From contig DATKXO010000014.1 in assembly GCA_035528995.1 (NCBI GenBank), forward strand, positions 1-5,083: 5,083 bases of DNA, in the 5' to 3' direction. This document shows, one piece after another, positions 4,659 through 5,083 of this stretch. The notes beneath the pieces are model-generated. The model was not told the DNA's origin, searched no databases, and was given only the letters and a program-made list of their open reading frames with translations. A program made the position numbers and the translations under genes. Source of the DNA: DATKXO01 sp035528995. GTDB lineage: Bacteria; Planctomycetota; Phycisphaerae; UBA1845. How positions within the stretch are numbered: the first letter of the stretch is position 1; every line of letters starts with the position of its first letter.

Positions 4659-5083
4659 ATGAGTGGTTCGTTCACAATCATCAACGTCCCAGACGATGCA
4701 GCTGAGCTAACCGAAACGATGGGAAGCAAGCCGAAGTTCTGGTTCCGTCGCGCGGATTACCGGCGCTACTTATATAAGCAGACACGTCCTGGTACCGGCG
4801 AGGACTGGGCAGAGAACATCGCGGCGGAACTCTGCGGTCTGCTTGGCCTGCCCCACGCTGAGTTCGAGTTGGCCTGCTGGCGCCACACGAGGGGCGTAGT
4901 CACACCGTCGTTCGTCCCACAGGGTGGATGCTTGGTGCATGGCAATGAAGTCCTGAGAAGGGTGTTGCCGAACTATCCATCCCGTCCGGCCAGCTCACGC
5001 CAGTTTTGCCGCGTTCCCCAACATACGGTGGACGCCGTGCTCGAGGTCGTGGGAATCCTGCAACCGCCACGGGACTGGCCCCT
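4659..5083 (+). CDS. HipA-like kinase, N-terminal part (3' truncated by window end)
   Basis: The frame runs from ATG 4659 to the window end, giving 141 residues. An in-frame TAA at 4647-4649 leaves this as the only upstream ATG; no clear Shine-Dalgarno is present. The sequence fits the N-lobe of HipA-type Ser/Thr kinases: KFWFR (26-30), RRYLYKQTR (35-43) with K40 as the likely ATP-binding Lys, GEDWAENIAAELCGLLGLP (47-65) with a likely helix-C Glu, then HAEFELA, RGVVTPSFVP (78-87) and LVHGNEVL (92-99), the segment HipA-like proteins show before the catalytic loop. The catalytic and DFG-like motifs would lie beyond the window. E. coli HipA has about 100 residues before its kinase core, but here the Lys lies at residue 40, so the N-terminal subdomain is absent, as in short CtkA-like members. 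No HipB- or HipS-like gene precedes it. By hand count about 43 of 141 codons end in A or T, more than in the start of the peptidase gene. The substrate is unknown. Confidence 0.8.
   Translation, partial: MSGSFTIINVPDDAAELTETMGSKPKFWFRRADYRRYLYKQTRPGTGEDWAENIAAELCGLLGLPHAEFELACWRHTRGVVTPSFVPQGGCLVHGNEVLRRVLPNYPSRPASSRQFCRVPQHTVDAVLEVVGILQPPRDWP

Overview
The window looks like a piece of a high-GC planctomycete-type genome (Planctomycetota, perhaps a Phycisphaerae-like lineage or a metagenomic relative). That assignment is an inference. It rests on secreted proteins ending in paired EF-hand (dockerin-like) modules with the pattern GDLNGDGxVDxADLGxLLxxWG, on DCNxNGxxD calcium-type repeats, and on sparse gene packing with repeat-rich spacers.

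Layout, left to right, with all genes on the + strand: (1) the 3' end of a HAF-repeat-like secreted protein with a C-terminal dockerin-like pair (2-346); (2) a 470-base spacer with several short hairpins and a 97-base imperfect palindromic repeat; (3) a 543-residue secreted protein built from about seven degenerate GGTF/NNxGxxxF repeats, ending in a dockerin-like pair (817-2448); (4) after 68 bases, a secreted M28-family metallo-aminopeptidase with a complete set of predicted metal ligands, four DCNxNGxxD repeats and a dockerin-like pair (2517-3791); (5) an 867-base gene-free island holding at least five period-7 repeat tracts of different sequence, a half copy of the first spacer's repeat and a short palindrome (3792-4658); (6) the N-terminal part of a HipA-like kinase cut by the window end (4659-5083).

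The first three genes have unrelated N-terminal parts but nearly interchangeable C-terminal modules of about 55 residues, each with a penultimate cysteine. The module therefore behaves like a shared sorting, anchoring or docking tag on exported proteins. The 817 and 2517 genes may be co-transcribed. The kinase gene is probably a separate unit: it is separated by the repeat island, its third-position GC is lower than in the peptidase gene, and no antitoxin-like partner is visible upstream.

The best candidate for something poorly described is the 3972-4521 island. Several heptamer families of different sequence share the same period of seven bases, and two of them lie in opposite orientation about 410 bases apart and could pair.
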